From: Spisula solida
Lineage: Eukaryota > Mollusca > Bivalvia > Venerida > Mactridae
DNA length: 64,000 nucleotides
Reading direction: 5' to 3'
NCBI GenBank assembly: GCA_947247005.1
Contig: OX365952.1
Location: 6,284,501-6,348,500, forward strand
A program made the translations under genes and the position numbers. Below the pieces are notes generated by a model. That model did no database searches. It saw only the letters and a list, made by a program, of their open reading frames with translations, and was not told the origin of the DNA. Below, in pieces: positions 58,880 through 64,000 of this stretch. Numbering within the stretch: the first letter of the stretch is position 1; each line of letters opens with the position of its first letter.

Positions 58880-60945
58880 TTATAGTAAACATATAGTGTG
58901 CCTATAGGAAGTGTGAAATATTTGCCATTTCAATGTGTTGTGATTGAATGTATTGGCTGCTTGATGGCATTACAAGAGGTAACCTAGTCAGCATGTTCTC
59001 ATATCTCAGTGTGTCTATACCTGGGATATGTTCCAACACAAGAGGATCCAGCTGCAAGTACCCCGGTCCTCGGTATTTCCCTAACAACATCATCATGTCT
59101 GAGCATCTTACACTGAGTCTGAAGACTTGTGTCAAGCATTTGAAATATACACAGTAGAATTAAGCTGAAAGCATGAACTGTAACATGTCCCTGTATACAT
59201 TGTTACGTACACAATGTCTGCATAGTTATTCTGAGGATGGGCCTGACTGTTCCTAATGTGGGAAGGTTGGGGATGTCATTGTGTAGAAGGGGCGTGGTGT
59301 CATTTTTTATGGTAAAATATCAATGAGAGTGCTTGAAATCTGAAGTCATAGTTTTGTGATGACTGTGTTACTGAAATATATCCTAAGAGAAGAAGATGCC
59401 TTGTGAATGAGGCACAGATAGACTTAGCATAATGTGTTGCCATTGGTCACAGGTAGCTTAGTTACAAGAGGTGAATAGTTAGCTGTGTTGTGGATAATTT
59501 CACTTACAGATTTATTTATATCATAAACTAGAAGTAATTTACTAATAATGTCCACATATATTATTTTCAATAACTCACTGGTGAAATAACCACAAGCACT
59601 TAATCACAAGCAGGGACAAAGATGTCATAGATTATCACAGCTTGTATTGCAACCAGTGAATTTGAAATGATTTGTGCACATTTACAATGCATAATATAAA
59701 TGAACTACAATGTTGCATAATGATCTGGGTTAGTATTCAATATTGATCTTATTTAATTGGAGAATAAGGATAGCCAATCATATCGCCTGTTACTGACCAA
59801 GAGTTTAATAAGGTGTGATCTGATTGGTTGTCCTTTTCTTTAAGTCAAGTAAGATCAATATTGAATACCACCCCTGAAGTTTATCAAAGTATTCTCAAAG
59901 ACTTACAATCTCTCCATGGGCGAGGGGCATCCGGGCTTTGCCTTGTTTGTCCGTCTGTCCAATCGTATAACTGGCATATTGATATTAACATGAAACTCGT
60001 TGAAGAAAAAAGGTGAAATCAGTGATTAGTTTTAGAACACCATCGCAACGAAAAGAACGTGTGCCGAGAAAATTGATGAAAGGTGGGTAAAAGTGTTGCT
60101 TGGCAACAAAATAACACAGCATAAGTGACCATTCTGAAATAATTGCTAGTTATTATTAGAAATATGCTATTCTACAATATACACGTGTAAGTTGTAATAA
60201 ATCACCATGTATAAGGTTGAAATAAACCATCGAATTTACAACAATTCAATCTTCATGTCGGTGGTGATTTTGAAGGCTTAAATTACCAACTCTAAGTTTT
60301 TCTTGACTGACCCTCATTATTTATATAATTATGTATTTCTTATAGCAATGGATATTTTTTATCTGTCAAGATATATACATGTTGTATATGAAATAATTTG
60401 AATGTTTATTTAATACTTTTTTCAAGTGCTGATGTAAATATAGTTTTTTTTGTTCTGTGATGGTGGTATCATGTCATGTGACCATTTATATCAATTCATG
60501 TCCTATAAACACAGGGGTTCTGTAATTCTGTATTATAATTGGGAGTTCCTGATTTTTGAATAGTGTAATTGTCATATGGAATTGCAATCCAGATTTTGAA
60601 CTGTTTGTGATGGAATTTAGCCACGTCTTGATATATCCATAGTTACCTCCCTTACTTATTTATATTCCATTGACTTAAAAATGAAGTCAAACAAACATCT
60701 TCAGTTAAAGGATCTCCCGGGCCCCTGTAGCCTTGAAAGCTCAAAAAATAGTTTTCATAATTGATAATCTTAGTTCTGTAGAATGCACGTCATGTTAGTT
60801 CTGTAGACGGACTGCAAATGTTCTCTCCATTGTGCTGCAAAGATTCAAACATGTGCTACCTTTATTTACTCTGTTGCTCTGTACATATTGTGGACACAGG
60901 GGTTCAACAATGATGAAATAAAGTGTTTTCCCCAAACTCTTGTGA
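58880..60945 (+). other. Probable SorCS-like 3' UTR
   Basis: No coding continuation after TGA. AATAAA signals lie near 60196, 60221 and 60917, the last followed by a T-rich stretch; another is near 61946. The real cleavage site is unknown. An inverted MITE copy (59725-59876) sits inside, so it would be transcribed if the long UTR is used. Confidence 0.4.
59725..59876 (-). mobile_element. MITE family A, copy 5 (inverted)
   Basis: Opposite orientation to the other copies; lies in the probable 3' UTR. Confidence 0.85.
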
Positions 60946-62640
60946 TTGTAAATATTGCAGTGATAGTATGATGCATTTAATGTTTTCATAATGATATTCA
61001 AGTACTTAGAATCTCTGTGTATGTTTGTTCATTGTTGTTTATCCCATACTGTACATATTGTGTTAATGTAATTTAAAACTACATGTATATGATTTTTTAG
61101 TTGAATAGTACTATGTTGTTATGTGCTGGCATAGTGTTATATCCTTGTTATAGTATAAAAGTGTATTGTTTATGTGCTTAATATTCCATTTTATTTATCA
61201 TATAGTGTTGATTTGCTCATTCAGCTATAGTCCGTTTATTCAGGTCTGTCACTTGTATACAAACAATGGCATATCAAAATACTGCGTTTATGTTGTTTTA
61301 AACATTTTAATTGGATAAAATGGCCGTGAAAATCAATACCTAATGCACCAAGCCATATACTCATAAATACAATAGCTGTTAATTTTATAAATCAACAAGA
61401 GAAATGACAAATGTTTATATACACAATGTTATGTAAATGAGTGACTGATCTGATTAATCAATTTATACATACAAATATTGCATCATATTGATCTTAAAAC
61501 TTAAACGCAGTGATCTACCTTGCTGTAACATAATTGCTGTGAGCTTGATTAATCTTCAGTAACCATTACTTTGAACTAAAACTATCACACTTGCTTCAGC
61601 ATCAAACATTCTGTAAGAAGTTTTTCTGTCAAGGTCACATGTTTCCTATGAAGGTCATTTTGTGATGTTATAATACATATTTATTGTCTAATGAGTGAAC
61701 ACTGATACTTTGAACCAAATGCTTGCAAATGGTGTAAACGCTGGGTAGAGTTGAGTCAGGCAAAGTGAGTTCTTATGTTTGAATGGTGTTATTTTTAATT
61801 TATACATTATCAATGCAATTTTGTTTCATTCCATGTATATTGGTCATTATAAACTGCCATAATTACATACATTACTCAACACTGATAATTGGTCAACGCT
61901 TAACATTTCCATCATGTGTATGCAAACTGAACTTTTAAAGTACGATAATAAAGCACTGAATAATTTTATTTCACATCTTAACAACAAGGTGGTAAAAGTT
62001 TAATTGCATGTTATAAATGGTTAAACAAATTAGATAAAAATCAACTTCACCACTATGCAGCTTTCTTTGCACTTTGAAAACTGACAGATTATAAGTGTTG
62101 AGCTATGTATTCATGTACATGTGTGGTAAGCTGTGTGTTTCATACAATATAAGTATACATGTCTCCATCAAGTCTTGTATATTATTGATCAGACAATGTA
62201 TGCCATCATAATTCAGCAGTAGCTCTTAACCTTATTTTGTTAAATTCCTAACTTAGTCGACGTACACCAGCGGGCTTGCCAAACAATATTGTATCTTCGA
62301 TCAGCAGTTTCTTCTAAATAAATTAGTTAAGTGTTTCTTAACCATTTCATGTCATATTTACCATTCATATTTATAAGATATACCGGTATTATCATACTAT
62401 TTGCTACCACAATACTTAGGCCATGATAAACTCCTAGATTATTGTACCTCTCTCACCTCCTATTTTTCATGCCACTTGATCTTTTGTGTAGTCTTAAAAA
62501 AGCAAAATAAATGAGAGAAAAATTGATATCTTTATTCTTAAAATGTTTCTATATAATGCACATGTAGTCATCTACTCATGTACATATGAAAATATAAAAC
62601 ATTGAAAACAAACTTGGGTAATTTAAGTAATCTAGCCATT
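60946..62640. other. Downstream intergenic or distal 3' UTR
   Basis: AT-rich, with an AATAAA near 61946 and no coding support. Nothing else recognised. Confidence 0.4.
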
Positions 62641-63106
62641 TTTAGCTCACCTGAGCACAATTGTGATCATCATATGTCCGCCGTGCATCGTCATCAATTA
62701 GACTGTTAACACTCTAGAAGTCACAGTGTTCACTTAATCTTTAGGACACATGGTCACAATGTTAGTCTTACTATGAAATTTCGGTTAAGTTTGCAACTGG
62801 GTCATCTGGGGTAACAAACTAGGTCACTAAGTCACATCAAAGAAAACCTTGTTAACACTTTTTACCCAATCTTTATGATACCTGGCCACAATGTGTGTAT
62901 CTGTACAATGTATGTCAAGTTTGCAACTCGGGTTCCTCTAGAGGTAAAAATAAACAACAAGGTCACTAGGTGGAGAGGACAAATCAAAGAAAAACCATTA
63001 AGGACAACAGCAACTGGGTTATCGGGGTGAAATATTAAGGTTATATCATTCTGCCTAAACTGCAAGTCATCAGGTGAGCGCTATAGGGCCATTGGCCCTC
63101 TTGTTT
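62641..63106 (+). mobile_element. AGCTCACCTG...GGCCCTCTTGTT element, short form
   Basis: TTTAGCTCACCTGAGCACAA to CAGGTGAGCGCTATAGGGCC and GGCCCTCTTGTTT. Three to four inner GGTCAC-rich units, against about nine in the 20972 copy. Confidence 0.85.
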
Positions 63107-63263
63107 AAAATTAAAATGGCTTAACTCTATGCTGAAACATAACTAAATTATTTAGAAATTAAATGATACTGTGGATTAAAATGAATGCATCATTTTGGCA
63201 AATAAGTTGCAAGTGTTGTACATTTCATGTACATAGCTTCACCCCTTTCACCAGCATACTGTA

Positions 63264-63840
63264 AATCGCTGGCTTAGAATTAGAAGGTCATAAGTACAAA
63301 ATCAATATTTTGAAAAAACAAGAAAAAATTGTCTGAAAACTACTCTTTACTTATGGAAATACAAGCTTTTTAAACTTCAGTTTGGTCAACATGACTTTTG
63401 ATTTTCATGAAAATAGCCTCATAAGAAGTGCCTCATGATTCAGAATTTAAATATGCATGAAAAAAGATTATATTAAGTCAGACAAGGAAGGCAGCACTCA
63501 ACTTAACCAACCGAGCACAGAAAACATTAAAAAAACACAAAGCACAATGCCCAACTGAACCAATCGTGCACAGAAAACATAAAACACATACAAGACACAA
63601 TGCTCAACTAAACAAGTAAAGATCTGCCCAAGTTCAAGCTGTCGAAAAGTATAATGAATAATTAGTTTCAGCAACCAAAAGACTGAATGCCCTAGCTGAA
63701 TGACCCAGTGTCCGCAGTAAAACAACTATAATGCCAGTTTAAGCTGTCGGAAATCATAAAAAGAAGAAGTGCCTAACACATTGCGGAGTCTTATAAGGTC
63801 GTAAGTAGTAACGACCTTCTAATTCTAAGCCAGCGATTTT
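63264..63840. mobile_element. Palindromic element, family D copy 3, longer
   Basis: AAATCGCTGGCTTAGAATTA to CTAATTCTAAGCCAGCGATT. The interior is about 300 bp longer than in the other copies, with a repeated CACAGAAAAC..ACAATGC..CAACTNAAC segment. Confidence 0.8.
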
Positions 63841-64000
63841 ATGTCCGTAGTTCACCCTCTCACCAGCATACTGTAAATGTTGTCTTCATTTTCATTGTGT
63901 CTTCATATAAGATGTATATTGCCATATCTGTTTCATGTTTATGCTTGCTAAATCATTTGTGATGATATTATTGTATTTTAACAAAGGCATTATTTCAGTG

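Noticed and set aside
63498..63725. 75-codon minus-strand ORF
   Set aside because: It lies wholly in the interior of a palindromic repeat (63264-63840).

Overview
This is a window of animal nuclear DNA: AT-rich, with long introns between short coding exons that have canonical GT/AG borders, and dense with short terminal-inverted-repeat elements, tRNA-derived SINE-like repeats and minisatellites. The gene content (a SorCS-type VPS10 receptor and a RING/B-box/coiled-coil gene) and repeats bounded by AGCTCACCTG and GGCCCTCTTGTT suggest a bivalve or other mollusc. The species cannot be read from the sequence. There is no bacterial gene, CRISPR array, rRNA or intact tRNA gene.

Minus strand, 1-10512. 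A TRIM-type gene starts at 10512 and reads leftward: RING (10512-10383, completed in the next exon), B-box (9204-8897), then coiled-coil exons of exactly 96 nt (6396-6301) and 231 nt (5771-5541), a 32-nt exon (4618-4587) and a last readable exon (4183-4039) ending in TAA, for 313 aa in all. That TAA overlaps a perfect gtaagt donor. Two further open, phase-compatible exons (1467-1339 and 102 to the window edge) may be its 3' continuation or a second gene.

Intergenic, 10513-14972. This roughly 4.5 kb lies between the two divergent genes and holds a (CACTCAG)n tract and a 1.1 kb element with GC-rich ends.

Plus strand, 14973-58879. A complete 24-exon SorCS-like sorting receptor gene. The exons join without a frame break into 1149 codons: signal peptide, propeptide with furin site RIKR, ten-bladed VPS10 propeller with six visible Asp-box motifs, a 10CC module with exactly ten cysteines, PKD and PKD-like domains, a membrane-proximal region, one transmembrane helix and an 82-residue cytoplasmic tail. 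The introns carry nearly all the repeats, including a 33-bp minisatellite of about 53 copies (intron 1), a 44-bp array split by a 0.68 kb insertion (intron 3), a 4.7 kb foldback element with arms of about 0.7 kb (intron 9) and many MITE-like elements lying within 50 bp of splice sites.

Downstream, 58880-64000: probable 3' UTR with several AATAAA signals, then dispersed repeats and no further gene. I found no clearly new biological system. The most notable points are the complete gene models, the crowding of small inverted-repeat elements against exon borders, the foldback intron, and the unresolved 3' end of the TRIM-type gene.
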